Source of the DNA: Mesorhizobium sp.
GTDB taxonomy: Bacteria > Pseudomonadota > Alphaproteobacteria > Rhizobiales > Rhizobiaceae
NCBI GenBank assembly: GCA_004017535.1
Contig: SAJS01000004.1
Span: forward strand, 310,001-374,000
Direction of reading: 5' to 3'
DNA length: 64,000 nt
In this document: positions 43,466 through 51,943 of the stretch, one piece after another
How the letters are laid out: the number at the start of each line of letters is the position of its first letter
Numbering within the stretch: position 1 is the first letter of the stretch
Position numbers and translations under genes: made by a program
The notes under the pieces: model-generated
What the model was told of the DNA's origin: nothing
What the model saw: the letters and a program-made list of their open reading frames with translations, nothing else
Databases searched by the model: none

Positions 43466-44322
43466 GCGCGGCTACCCGATCGCTCGCCCGCAAGCGTCCT
43501 TCGGGCAGCAAGGCGCTGCTTGCGACCGCGATGCTTCTGGTCGCCGTGGTCTCCGCCTTCCCGCTCGCCTGGATGGTGCTGTCCAGCCTGAAGACGCCGG
43601 CCGAGACCATGCAGGTGCCGCCGGTCTGGATCCCGCGCATGCCGACCCTCGAGGCCTACGAAAAGGTCGCCGGCGTCATCAATGTCGGTCGCTCGATGTG
43701 GAACTCGTTGGTCATCGCCTCGGTGACCACCGCCGGCATCCTGGTTACCAGCATTATGGCCGGCTACGCTTTCGCCAAATACCCGTTCCGCGGCCGCTCG
43801 CTGCTCTTCTCGGTGCTGATCGCCACCATGTTCCTGCCGCCGATCGTGACGCTGATCCCGCTCTACCGCATGGTCGGCTCGCTGGGCTTGAGCGCCAGCC
43901 TCGCCGGCATCATCGTGCCCAACCTCGCCAACGCCTTCGGCATCTTCCTGATGCGCCAGTTCATCGCCGGCGTGCCCGACGACCTCATCGACGCCGCACG
44001 CATGGACGGCGCCTCAGAGCTGCTCATCCTTTACAAGATCGTGGCGCCGAGCGTCGCGCCGGCGATCGCGGCGCTCGCGCTCTTCGCCTTCGTCTATCAC
44101 TGGAACAGCTATCTGTGGCCGCTCACCGTGCTGCAGGGCAATGCCGACGCCTATCCGATCGTCATCAGCCTGAGCCGGCTGCTCAGCTACAACCGCGGCG
44201 CGGTCAACACCGGCCTGGTGATGGCCGGCGCCACGCTCGCTGTGCTGCCGCCGCTCGTGCTCTTCGTCTTCCTGCAGCGCTTCTTCGTGGACTCGATCGT
44301 GGGCTCGGCGATCAAGGGGTAG
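43462..44322 (+). CDS. Sugar ABC transporter permease, MalG type
   Basis: Second permease of the same importer, 286 aa. The N-terminal helix is followed by the MalG-type motif FPLAWMVLSSLKTPAE, and the EAA-type loop reads DAARMDGASELLILYKIVAP (~residues 177-196; Asp replaces the first Glu). It starts within the previous stop (ATGA). The operon ends here; 15 bp later comes the convergent stop of the nucleotidyltransferase-like gene. The absence of an ATPase is the odd feature of this system. Confidence 0.9.
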   Translation: MSAATRSLARKRPSGSKALLATAMLLVAVVSAFPLAWMVLSSLKTPAETMQVPPVWIPRMPTLEAYEKVAGVINVGRSMWNSLVIASVTTAGILVTSIMAGYAFAKYPFRGRSLLFSVLIATMFLPPIVTLIPLYRMVGSLGLSASLAGIIVPNLANAFGIFLMRQFIAGVPDDLIDAARMDGASELLILYKIVAPSVAPAIAALALFAFVYHWNSYLWPLTVLQGNADAYPIVISLSRLLSYNRGAVNTGLVMAGATLAVLPPLVLFVFLQRFFVDSIVGSAIKG

Positions 44323-44336
44323 CTTGCGAGAGTCGC

Positions 44337-44927
44337 TCAGCGAGCCTCATCGACATTCGGCAATTCAAGCGCGGAACGCAGTATGCCGCGATCCCGCCGG
44401 TAGAGGGTAGAATATGTCACCGGCTCCAACAAATCGGCGTAAGGCCGGAAATCCGCGATGCGCTTGTTGAAGGGTGTCGCCCCGCAGCCAGGAACCAGAC
44501 AGTCCTCCTTTCTTTTAGGACATTGGTTGAAGGAACAAAGCCGGCCAAGGTAATGGTCAGTGCCGGGCTCGAACAAGAAAACGTCGAGCTGATGGTTGGC
44601 GACACTGATGCCAAGCCCGGCTTCGAACGCCTGCCGCAGCGCCGTGGCACCCGTGCGGCGCAACTCGCCAAGCCGGTGTTGCGAGTCGACCCAGACGGCC
44701 AAGTCGAGATCACCACACTCGTGCCAGACCTCGATACGTGCGCGACGGAACTCGCTGAACCTTGGGACTTCCTTCCAGAGCGGTTTGGCCACCGAGCCAA
44801 TGACAGCGATCGCCTCGATCTCGGGGAACGCCATCCAGGACTGCGTGACGACATCTGCGGCCTGGCGGAATTCGCGCTGGCGCCGCAGGAGGTAACGGTT
44901 CTGCTCTTCGATCTGCGCGCGCTTCAT
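44337..44927 (-). CDS. Nucleotidyltransferase-fold protein, unknown function
   Basis: Protein of 196 aa with the polymerase-beta nucleotidyltransferase pattern: GS at 44-45 (IAVIGSVAKPLW), the Asp pair in CGDLDLAVWVD (Asp73, Asp75) and a third Asp115 in NHQLDVFLFE. A cysteine group (131, 136, 143, 148: CSFNQCPKRKEDCLVPGC) could bind a metal. The N-terminus is a charged helix (MKRAQIEEQNRYLLRRQREF). Such proteins include MNT-type toxin-antitoxin components and antibiotic nucleotidyltransferases; none can be named here. No toxin or HEPN partner is next to it. The gene stands alone between an importer operon and the polyol cluster. Confidence 0.72.
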   Translation of the reverse strand: MKRAQIEEQNRYLLRRQREFRQAADVVTQSWMAFPEIEAIAVIGSVAKPLWKEVPRFSEFRRARIEVWHECGDLDLAVWVDSQHRLGELRRTGATALRQAFEAGLGISVANHQLDVFLFEPGTDHYLGRLCSFNQCPKRKEDCLVPGCGATPFNKRIADFRPYADLLEPVTYSTLYRRDRGILRSALELPNVDEAR

Positions 44928-45009
44928 GGTTCACCGAGGCAGTTTCATCAAACTGCGTTTGCAGCCATCGGAGACTGAGTTCGGCAAGCCGTCAAGAGTG
45001 CGACTGCCC

Positions 45010-46194
45010 TCACCCAAGCCTTGCCGCCGTCCAAGCCCCTCCCGCCGCGTTCGACTCCACCGCCGCGGCTACGAACTTAACGCCGCGCGCGCCGTCGACG
45101 ACATCGGGCACCTGCGCCGCGCGGCCCGCATCGACCGTTCCGCCCTTGCGGTGCGAGCGAATGATGTCGGCGGCGTCGCGGTAGAAATTGGCGAAGGCCT
45201 CGATATAGCCTTCCGGGTGCGCCGCCGGCATGCGCGAGACGCGCCTCGCTTCCGCTGTCGAGCCATGGCCGCCGCGCACCAGCGTGCGGGTTTCCTCGCC
45301 ATAGGGCGAGAAGCGCAGTTCCTCCGGTCGCGATCCAGACCATTCGAGCCCGGCCTTCTCGCCATAGATGCGCACCGAAAGGTCGTTGTAATGGCCGGGC
45401 GAGGTCTGGCTGGCGAGGATCGTGCCGCGCGCCCCGCCCGCCCAGCGCATCAGCACATGCGCGTTATCGTCGAGCCGCCGCCCAGGCACCGCGGTGAACA
45501 GGTCGGCCGAAACCGCCTCAGCCTCGAAACCGGAAATGAAGCTTGCCAGGTTGAAGGCATGCACCCCGATATCGGCAAGCACGGCCGACTGCCCGGCGCG
45601 CGCCGGATCGGTGCGCCATTCGGCCTGCTTCTGGCCCTCCGCGTCGATCGGCTTGGTCAGCCAGTCCTGGATATAGGCGCCATGCACCGACACGATGCGG
45701 CCGAGCTCGCCCGCCGCTACCATTTCGCGCGCCTGGCGCACCATGGCGTAGCCGGTGTTGTTGAGCGTGACGACAAAGCGGCGCTTCCGCGCTTTGGTCA
45801 ACGCAACCAGCGCCTCGGCCTCGCCAAGCGTCGTCGACAGCGGCTTGTCGCAGATGACGTCTATGCCGGCTTCGAGGAAAGCCGTCGCGATGGGCGCATG
45901 CAGATGGTTGGGCGTGACGATGACCACCGCCTCGATGCCGTCCGGCCGTGCCGCTTCGGCCTCGGCCATGGCATGGTAGTCGGCATAGCTGCGCTCGGGC
46001 GCAATGCCGATCTCGGCGGCGGAGGCCGCGGCATTCTCCGGATCCGAGGACAATGCGCCGGCGACCAGCGCGATCTGATCGTCGAGCCGCATGGCCAGGC
46101 GATGCACGGCGCCGATGAAGGCATTGCGGCCGCCTCCGACCATCCCGACCCGAAGGCGTTGGCGCGACATACTATCGGCGGTTGCATAGACCAT
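45010..46194 (-). CDS. Gfo/Idh/MocA-family oxidoreductase
   Basis: Sugar or inositol dehydrogenase-type protein, 394 aa. It opens MVYATADSMSRQRLRVGMVG with the Rossmann segment VGMVGGGRNAFIGAVHRLAM. The family lysine motif is CDKPLSTTLGEAEAL, and the catalytic region includes SAVLADIGVHAFNLASFISG. The ATG at 46194 has GGGGAGG 12 nt upstream, a long spacing; the ATG at 46170 is an alternative with no ribosome site. It is divergent from the RpiR regulator across 211 bp, and so probably belongs to the polyol-type cluster to the right. The segment upstream contains no clear operator. Confidence 0.87.
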   Translation of the reverse strand: MVYATADSMSRQRLRVGMVGGGRNAFIGAVHRLAMRLDDQIALVAGALSSDPENAAASAAEIGIAPERSYADYHAMAEAEAARPDGIEAVVIVTPNHLHAPIATAFLEAGIDVICDKPLSTTLGEAEALVALTKARKRRFVVTLNNTGYAMVRQAREMVAAGELGRIVSVHGAYIQDWLTKPIDAEGQKQAEWRTDPARAGQSAVLADIGVHAFNLASFISGFEAEAVSADLFTAVPGRRLDDNAHVLMRWAGGARGTILASQTSPGHYNDLSVRIYGEKAGLEWSGSRPEELRFSPYGEETRTLVRGGHGSTAEARRVSRMPAAHPEGYIEAFANFYRDAADIIRSHRKGGTVDAGRAAQVPDVVDGARGVKFVAAAVESNAAGGAWTAARLG

Positions 46195-46405
46195 GATTGC
46201 GATTATCCTCCCCAAGGTTCGATATGCCGGTCGGTGCGGATGTTGTGACCGGCGACGGCTGTTTTCGAATGATATTTCTATTTTTTGTTTTGTAAAACGA
46301 TTGTGCCGCGTTAGCTTTTTACCCTCGGTCCAGGTGACGGACCGCATCCGATGGGCAGGGATCGGATATGCATCCGATGGTTGGGGTCACGATGAGGCAT
46401 AACCT

Positions 46406-47305
46406 ATGAGCGGCCGCGGCAAGGCGGCCGACGAGCCGTCCTCGCATAGCCTGGAGACGGCGGCGAGGAAGAGGAGCAGATCACTGGCAGCACTTGGCTA
46501 CACCAAACCGCAAACCTATGAAGAGCTGCGTGCAGTGCTTTCGTCAGGCACCGTGCATTTCCCGAAACGGCTTCGCCAGGTGGCGATCTTCCTCTGGCAG
46601 CATCCGAGCGAGGTTGCGCTGGGCACGATAGCGCAGGTGGCGGAGCAGGCCGGTGTGCAGCCCTCGACCCTGGTGCGCTTCGCGCAAATCTTCGGCTATT
46701 CGGGCTTTTCCGATTTCCAGCTCCTGTTCAAGGATCGCATGAAGGGCTCCTGGCCGGATCCGCAAGGCAGCCCGGACAAGGCCGGGGAGCCGAATGTCGA
46801 CCTGCATTTCCTCAACGGCATGGTCGGCGCCTGCCAAGCCTCGCTCGGCCGGATCGGCAACAATTTCGATATCGCCGCTTTCGAGACGATGGTCGATCAT
46901 CTGGCGGCGGCCGAGCTGATCTATGTTATCGGCAGCAAGCGCGCCTTTCCCGTCACCACCTATCTGTCGCTGACGCTGTCACAGCAAGGTGTGCGCAATG
47001 TGCTGGTCGACAATGTCGGCTCGACCGCGCTCGACCAGGTCGGCTGCATCACGCCGCGCGACGCGGTGCTTGCCGTCTCCTTCAGCCCCTACAATTCGAT
47101 CACGCCCGACCTCGTCGCCGTCGCGCATGAGCGCAAGGCGCGCATCCTCGCCATTACCGACAGCACCTTCTCGCCGCTGGTGAAGCTCTCAGACACCTGG
47201 CTCGAAGTGGTCGAGCAGGATTTTGGCGGCTTTCGCTCGCTCGCCGCCTCGCTCGCGGTTGGAATGGCCTTGGTCCATGGCGTCGTCGCGCGCCGGACAG
47301 ATTGA
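46406..47305 (+). CDS. MurR/RpiR-family transcriptional regulator (HTH plus SIS)
   Basis: Regulator of 299 aa: N-terminal RpiR HTH (VAEQAGVQPSTLVRFAQIFG, then YSGFSDFQLLFKDRM) and a C-terminal SIS phosphosugar-sensing domain (LIYVIGSKRAFPVTTYLSLT, then VLAVSFSPYNSITPDLVAVA). In rhizobia IolR and other catabolic regulators belong to this family. It lies divergent from a Gfo/Idh/MocA gene and directly upstream of the SDR, mannitol-dehydrogenase and transporter genes. It is thus the probable regulator of the 45-55 kb cluster. The 71-bp gap to the next gene carries a TTCC/GGAA inverted repeat that may be its binding site. Confidence 0.9.
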   Translation: MSGRGKAADEPSSHSLETAARKRSRSLAALGYTKPQTYEELRAVLSSGTVHFPKRLRQVAIFLWQHPSEVALGTIAQVAEQAGVQPSTLVRFAQIFGYSGFSDFQLLFKDRMKGSWPDPQGSPDKAGEPNVDLHFLNGMVGACQASLGRIGNNFDIAAFETMVDHLAAAELIYVIGSKRAFPVTTYLSLTLSQQGVRNVLVDNVGSTALDQVGCITPRDAVLAVSFSPYNSITPDLVAVAHERKARILAITDSTFSPLVKLSDTWLEVVEQDFGGFRSLAASLAVGMALVHGVVARRTD

Positions 47306-47334
47306 CCGGCACGATTGACTAAAGAGAATTATCC

Positions 47335-47366
47335 TTCCATATTCGAAAAAATGGAAACTTTGTTCC
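47335..47366. promoter_or_regulatory. TTCC/GGAA inverted repeat, candidate RpiR-family site
   Basis: TTCCAT (47335-47340), 10 bp, ATGGAA (47351-47356), then 6 bp and TTCC (47363-47366). Rhizobial IolR binds GGAA-type repeats, so an RpiR-family site is plausible. It lies just ahead of the SDR gene start at 47377, where it would also overlap the ribosome-binding region. Confidence 0.4.
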
Positions 47367-47376
47367 GGGAGGAGGA

Positions 47377-48159
47377 ATGGAGGTTCGTCTCGACGGCAAG
47401 GTGATGCTGGTCACCGGCGCGACGCAAGGCATCGGCCGGGCGACCGCCGAGACGCTTGCGCGCTCCGGCGCCGCCGGCCTGCTGATCACCGGCCGGGACC
47501 AGAAGCGCGGCGATGCTGTTGCCGCCGAACTCACGGCCACAGGCGCCGCCACCGTCTTCGCTGCGGCCGACCTCGGCGATCCCGAAGCCCCGGCGCAGCT
47601 GACCCGGGCCTGCATTGAACGCTTCGGCCGCATCGACGGTCTCGTGAACGCCGCCGGCCTCACCGATCGCGCTTCCTTCGCCGACGCCACGCTCGACGAT
47701 TGGGCGTCGCTGTTTGCCGTCAACGCCCGCGCACCCTTCTTCCTCATGCAGGCGGCGATCGCCGACATGAAGAAGCGCGGCCAGGGCGGCGCCATCGTCA
47801 ACATCCTGTCGATCAACGCGCATTGCGGATCGCCAGAGCTTGCCGTCTATTCCGCCACCAAGGGCGCGCTGGCGACGCTGACCAAGAACGCCGCCAACGC
47901 GCACCGCTTCGACCGCATCCGCGTCAACGGCATCAATGTCGGCTGGACCGACACTCCGGCCGAACGGATCATGCAGGCCGACACGCTCGGCCAGGGTTCG
48001 GGCTGGCTCGACTCCGCCAACGCAACGCAGCCCTTCGGCCGGCTGTTCTCCGTAACCGACATAGCCAATCTCGCCGTCTTCCTGCTCTCCGACGCCGCCG
48101 GCCCGATGACCGGTACGCTGATCGACCAGGAGCAATGGGTGATCGGAGCCAACCGGTGA
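47377..48159 (+). CDS. SDR-family NAD(P)-dependent dehydrogenase
   Basis: Short-chain dehydrogenase, 260 aa. Motifs: TGATQGIGRATAETLARSG (14-32) for the cofactor, NAAG (~91), the Ser of ILSINAH and the catalytic YSATKGALATLT (Tyr-x3-Lys), with MTGTLIDQEQWVIG at the end. GGGAGGAGG precedes the ATG. The stop overlaps the start of the mannitol-dehydrogenase family gene (GTGA), so the two are translationally coupled and probably perform successive steps on a sugar alcohol or keto sugar. Confidence 0.9.
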   Translation: MEVRLDGKVMLVTGATQGIGRATAETLARSGAAGLLITGRDQKRGDAVAAELTATGAATVFAAADLGDPEAPAQLTRACIERFGRIDGLVNAAGLTDRASFADATLDDWASLFAVNARAPFFLMQAAIADMKKRGQGGAIVNILSINAHCGSPELAVYSATKGALATLTKNAANAHRFDRIRVNGINVGWTDTPAERIMQADTLGQGSGWLDSANATQPFGRLFSVTDIANLAVFLLSDAAGPMTGTLIDQEQWVIGANR

Positions 48160-49691
48160 GCGCGTCATCGCCCGAAAGCCTCAGCCCTGCACTGCTCGGC
48201 CGCTTGCCATCCGAAGTCCGCAAGCCGGCTTACGATCGCGCAGCACTCAAGCCAGGCATCGCCCATATCGGCGTCGGCGCCTTCCACCGCTGCCACCAGG
48301 CCGAATACGCCGACGACCTCCTGGCGAAGGATTTCGATCGCTGGGGATTGGTCGGCATCAACATCCGCCCGCCCCTGCTTGCCGACACGCTGAGGCGGCA
48401 GGACGGTCTCTACACGCGGCTGATCCGCCAGGACGACGAGGTCGAGGCGCGCATCATCGGCAGTATCGTGCGCGTCGTCGACAGCCAGGAGAGTGCCGCG
48501 CCGGCGCTTGATGTGCTCGCCTCGCCCGAGATCGATATGGTCACCATGACGGTGACCGAGAAAGGCTATTGCCACATCCCGTCGAGCGGCGCGCTCGACC
48601 TTGAGCATCCCGATATCGTCCACGATCTCGCCAATCCGGAAACGCCGCGCAGTCTGCCCGGCATCCTGGCACAGGCGCTGGAACTGCGCATGGCCACGCA
48701 TGGCCGCCCGGTGACGCTGCTGTCCTGCGACAACATCCCGACCAACGGCATAATCCTCGGCAATGTCGTGCGCGCCTTCGCCGAGCGGCGCGGCGGCAAG
48801 CTGGCGGACTGGATCGAAGCCAATGTCGCCTTCCCCTCGGCCATGGTCGACCGCATCGCGCCGGCGACGACCGCGGCGGATCTCGATACGATCGAGCAGC
48901 GCTATGGCTACCATGACAGCGCCGTGGTGGTCGGCGAGCGTTTCCGCCAATGGGTGATCGAGAACCGCTTCGCCGGACGCGTGCCGCGCTGGGATCTTGT
49001 CGGCGCTGCCTTCGTCGACGATGTCACACCATTCGAGCATCTCAAGATGCGGGTGCTGAATGGCGCCCAGACGGCGCTCAGTTATCTCGGCGTTCTGGGC
49101 GGCTTCGAGCACACCTCGGATGCCATCGCCGACCCGCTTCTGGCAAACTTCGTCCGCCGCATGCTGACCGAGGAAACACTGCCGACGCTGATGCCCGTGC
49201 GCGGGATATCGCCCACGGCCTATGTCGAGCAGAGCCTGTCGCGCCTCACCAACACCGCGATCCGCCATCGCAACCACCAGATCGCCACCGACGGCTCCCA
49301 GAAGATCGTGCAACGCCTGCTCAACCCGATCCGCGACCGCCTGGTGAAGGGCGGGAGCATCGAGCTTCTTTCGGTTCCCGTGGCAGGCTGGGTGGCCTAT
49401 CTGATCAAGGCTTCGGCGCGCTTCGGCCAAGTCTGGCAGGTGTCCGACCCCTTTGCCGACAGGATCGCGGCGATCGCCGACCGCGTTGGTTCGGACAGCA
49501 AACTGCTCGCCGACGCGATCCTCGCCATCGACGCCATCTTCGACCCGTCCTTGGCCGCCGACGCGACTTTCCGCGCGCATGTCGTCGCGGGCCTCGACGG
49601 CCTGCTCTCGAACGATCCGATGGGCTTTGTCAAACAAGTCTGCTCTGGGCCAACAGATACGCCGTTGAAGCAGCCGGCTCGATCTGCATAG
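48156..49691 (+). CDS. Mannitol/fructuronate dehydrogenase-family polyol oxidoreductase
   Basis: Long-chain polyol dehydrogenase family, 511 aa, usual ~490-510. It starts with GTG overlapping the SDR stop. Family segments: IAHIGVGAFHRCHQAEYADD, TMTVTEKGYCH and the C-terminal domain from NGAQTALSYLGVLGG onward. In characterised members the catalytic segment is Lys-x4-Asn-x2-His (Lys295, Asn300, His303 in the Pseudomonas fluorescens mannitol dehydrogenase). Here it reads KMRVLNGAQ: Lys297 and Asn302 are kept, but His is replaced by Gln305 (codon CAG). The role is probably NAD-linked oxidation or reduction of a polyol or uronate-derived ketose. The substitution makes activity or substrate uncertain. 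Confidence 0.88.
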   Translation: MSASSPESLSPALLGRLPSEVRKPAYDRAALKPGIAHIGVGAFHRCHQAEYADDLLAKDFDRWGLVGINIRPPLLADTLRRQDGLYTRLIRQDDEVEARIIGSIVRVVDSQESAAPALDVLASPEIDMVTMTVTEKGYCHIPSSGALDLEHPDIVHDLANPETPRSLPGILAQALELRMATHGRPVTLLSCDNIPTNGIILGNVVRAFAERRGGKLADWIEANVAFPSAMVDRIAPATTAADLDTIEQRYGYHDSAVVVGERFRQWVIENRFAGRVPRWDLVGAAFVDDVTPFEHLKMRVLNGAQTALSYLGVLGGFEHTSDAIADPLLANFVRRMLTEETLPTLMPVRGISPTAYVEQSLSRLTNTAIRHRNHQIATDGSQKIVQRLLNPIRDRLVKGGSIELLSVPVAGWVAYLIKASARFGQVWQVSDPFADRIAAIADRVGSDSKLLADAILAIDAIFDPSLAADATFRAHVVAGLDGLLSNDPMGFVKQVCSGPTDTPLKQPARSA

Positions 49692-49710
49692 TTTGGTATT
49701 GGGAGGCATC

Positions 49711-50622
49711 ATGAAACTTGGACTGCTCACGGCACCATTTCCGGATACTGCTCTCGGCGATGTTGCCGACTGGGCGCGCTCGACCGGTTTCGAGGCGCTG
49801 GAAATCGCCTGCTGGCCGAAGACTTCCGGAGCCAGCCGCCGCTATGCCGGCACCAGCCATATCGACGTGGACATCTCGGCCGCTGAAGCCAAGGATATTG
49901 CCGCCGGGCTTGCCGGCAAGGGCCTAGCCATCTCCGGCCTCGGCTTCTATCCCAACCCGCTCCATCCCGACCGGGCGCATCGCGAAGCGGTGATCGATCA
50001 CCTGAAGAAGGTGATCGTGCTGGCGAGCCGCATGGGGGTCTCGCTGGTCAACACATTCTGCGGCGGCGACGCCTCGAAGCATGTCGACGCCAATTGGGAG
50101 GACGCGCAGAAGGTCTGGCCGGCGATCATCGCCCACGCCCGCGAGCACGGTGTGAAACTCGCTTTCGAGAATTGCCCGATGATCTTCAGCTATGACGAAT
50201 GGCCGGGCGGACACAACATCGCCTACTCACCTTATGTCTGGCGCCGCATCCTGGAGGCCTGGGGCGGCGATGTCGGCATGAATTTCGACCCTTCGCATCT
50301 CGTCTGGCAGATGATCGACAAGGAGCGCTTCATCCGCGAGTTCGGCAAGAGCATGCTGCATGTGCATGCCAAGGACCTGATGATTGATCATGATGGTTTG
50401 TACGAGCGCGGAATCCTTTCGGCTGGCATAGGCTGGCAGGTGCCGCGCATGCCGGGGCTTGGGGATATCGATTGGAGCAGGATTTTTTCGGGCCTCTACC
50501 GGGCCGGTTATGACGGGCCGGTCATCATCGAGCATGAGGACCGGCGCTTCGAGGGGACAGATGAGAAGGTCAAGCGCGGCTTCCTGCTTGCCCGCGACGT
50601 GCTGCGTCCCTTCATCAAATGA
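49711..50622 (+). CDS. Sugar phosphate isomerase/epimerase, TIM barrel
   Basis: Xylose-isomerase-like TIM-barrel enzyme, 303 aa. GGGAGG lies just before the ATG at 49711; the longer frame from 49693 was not used. Metal-site segments: VKLAFENCPMIFSYDEWPGG, VGMNFDPSHLVWQMIDKERF, MLHVHAKDLMIDHDGLY and VIIEHEDRRFEG. The pattern ENCPM...NFDPSHLVW...HAKD is frequent in polyol-cluster isomerases next to mannitol-type dehydrogenases. It follows that gene by 19 bp and precedes the ribose-type transporter, so it probably acts on a ketose made by the dehydrogenase. Confidence 0.88.
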   Translation: MKLGLLTAPFPDTALGDVADWARSTGFEALEIACWPKTSGASRRYAGTSHIDVDISAAEAKDIAAGLAGKGLAISGLGFYPNPLHPDRAHREAVIDHLKKVIVLASRMGVSLVNTFCGGDASKHVDANWEDAQKVWPAIIAHAREHGVKLAFENCPMIFSYDEWPGGHNIAYSPYVWRRILEAWGGDVGMNFDPSHLVWQMIDKERFIREFGKSMLHVHAKDLMIDHDGLYERGILSAGIGWQVPRMPGLGDIDWSRIFSGLYRAGYDGPVIIEHEDRRFEGTDEKVKRGFLLARDVLRPFIK

Positions 50623-50632
50623 CGAAAAGCTT

Positions 50633-50653
50633 GGCGCCGGTCGTATCGGCGCC
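50633..50653 (+). other. 7-bp perfect hairpin between isomerase and binding-protein genes
   Basis: GGCGCCG (50633-50639) pairs with CGGCGCC (50647-50653) around GTCGTAT in the 86-bp gap. There is no T-run. It may protect the transporter mRNA's 5' end or partly separate enzyme and transporter expression. Confidence 0.45.
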
Positions 50654-50708
50654 GAGGTACTGAAAAAATCGAACGGAACCGAAAAGATCAATGTGGAGGA
50701 GTACTGAC

Positions 50709-51743
50709 ATGAAAAGACATCTGACCGTGGCCTCGTTGCTTGCCGGCGCCGCCTTGCTTGCCTCGGTGGGCACCTCGGCCGCCGCCGGCAAGTACACAAT
50801 CGGCATTTCCAACACGGTTCAGGGCAATGGCTGGCGCGAGGAAATGATCTGCGCGATGAAGGCGCAGGCGCTCGCTTCCGGCGAAGTGGCGAAGCTCAAC
50901 ATCGCCCACCGCAACACCGACGCCGCCGGCCAGCTCGAGGACATCCGCAACCTGATCAGCGCCAAGGTCGACGCCATCGTCGTCAACCCGGCCGATCCGG
51001 CCGGCATCAAGGCAGGTCTCGAGGAAGCCACCAAGGCCGGCATCGTCGTCGTCGCCGTCGACCAGGCGGTGACCGAACCGTCCGCCTACATCATCTCCAA
51101 CAACCAGGAACAGTATGCCTATCTCGGCGCCAAGTGGCTGTTCCAGCAGATGGGCGGCAAGGGCGAGGTGTTCTACATGCGCGGCGCCGCCGGTGCCTCG
51201 GCCGACTCTGATCGCGACAAAGGCTTCAAAAAGGCGCTCGCCGAATTCCCCGACGTGAAGGTCGCGCAAGAAGTCTTCACCGGCTGGCAGCAGGATCAGG
51301 CCAAGCAGCAGATCCTCTCCTTCCTCGCCACCGGCACGCCGATCAACGGCATCTGGACCTCCGGCATCGACAATGTCATCGTCGACGCGCTGGTCGAGCA
51401 GCAGGCGCCGATGGTGCCGGTCGTGGGCGCCGACAATGCCGGCTTCGTCGGCCAGTTGAGCTCGGTCAAGGGCCTGGTCGGCGCGGCCGTCACCAATCCC
51501 GGCTCCATTGGCGGCGCCGGCGTGACGCTGGCGCTGCAGATCCTCGACGGCAAGAAGCCGGCGCAGCAGACCGTGCTGGTCGAGCCGCAGCTTTGGGAAA
51601 ACGCCACCGAGGAAGGCAAGGCCAAGCTGAAGAGCGTCGTCGACCCCTCGCTCAGCCCCGAATGGCCGGTCTCGATCTCCATCCCGGACTGGACGACCTA
51701 CACCAAGGACCAGATCGTCGCCTGCAAAGGCCCGGGCGAATAA
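50709..51743 (+). CDS. Ribose-type ABC transporter substrate-binding protein
   Basis: Periplasmic binding protein of the ribose family, 344 aa. The ATG at 50709 follows GGAGG by 8 nt; the signal peptide is MKRHLTVASLLAGAALLASV, cut after SAAA. The mature start KYTIGISNTVQGNGWREEMI is family-typical, with later contacts in IVVNPADPAGIKAGLEEATK, VVAVDQAV, GWQQDQAKQQILSFL and VVGADNAGF. A palindromic RIME-like repeat separates it from its ATPase gene, which may raise the level of this protein relative to the membrane parts. Confidence 0.92.
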   Translation: MKRHLTVASLLAGAALLASVGTSAAAGKYTIGISNTVQGNGWREEMICAMKAQALASGEVAKLNIAHRNTDAAGQLEDIRNLISAKVDAIVVNPADPAGIKAGLEEATKAGIVVVAVDQAVTEPSAYIISNNQEQYAYLGAKWLFQQMGGKGEVFYMRGAAGASADSDRDKGFKKALAEFPDVKVAQEVFTGWQQDQAKQQILSFLATGTPINGIWTSGIDNVIVDALVEQQAPMVPVVGADNAGFVGQLSSVKGLVGAAVTNPGSIGGAGVTLALQILDGKKPAQQTVLVEPQLWENATEEGKAKLKSVVDPSLSPEWPVSISIPDWTTYTKDQIVACKGPGE

Positions 51744-51830
51744 GGGCCTGATCCGAACGCAAGCGCAGGGCGCCGGACCAAGGTCTGGCGTCCTTGCCAT
51801 TTGATTTGCCACGCATAGTTTGAGCATTCG

Positions 51831-51930
51831 AGCAATTCCAGGAAAAGTGTGAGCGGTTTTCCGTCCGGAATCGCGCAAAAACAAAAGGATAGAGCGGTTC
51901 GCCGTTTCCGTGAAACGGTGAAACGCTCCA
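51831..51930 (+). repeat. RIME-like palindromic intergenic repeat
   Basis: About 100 bp, with two imperfect hairpins: AATTCC/AGGAAAA against TTTTCC/GGAAT in the left half, and GAGCGGTTCGCCGTTTC against GAAACGGTGAAACGCTC in the right half. It resembles the rhizobium-specific RIME elements known from R. meliloti. It sits between the binding-protein and ATPase genes of one operon. A truncated relative lies at 32465-32513. Confidence 0.7.
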
Positions 51931-51943
51931 GATCGAGAACGCT

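Noticed and set aside
44337-44927. Toxin-antitoxin (MNT/HEPN) module
   Set aside because: No HEPN or other partner gene lies next to the nucleotidyltransferase-like gene.
48165-49730. 521-codon minus-strand open frame opposite the mannitol-dehydrogenase family gene
   Set aside because: Shadow frame caused by third-position GC; no ribosome site or family motif.
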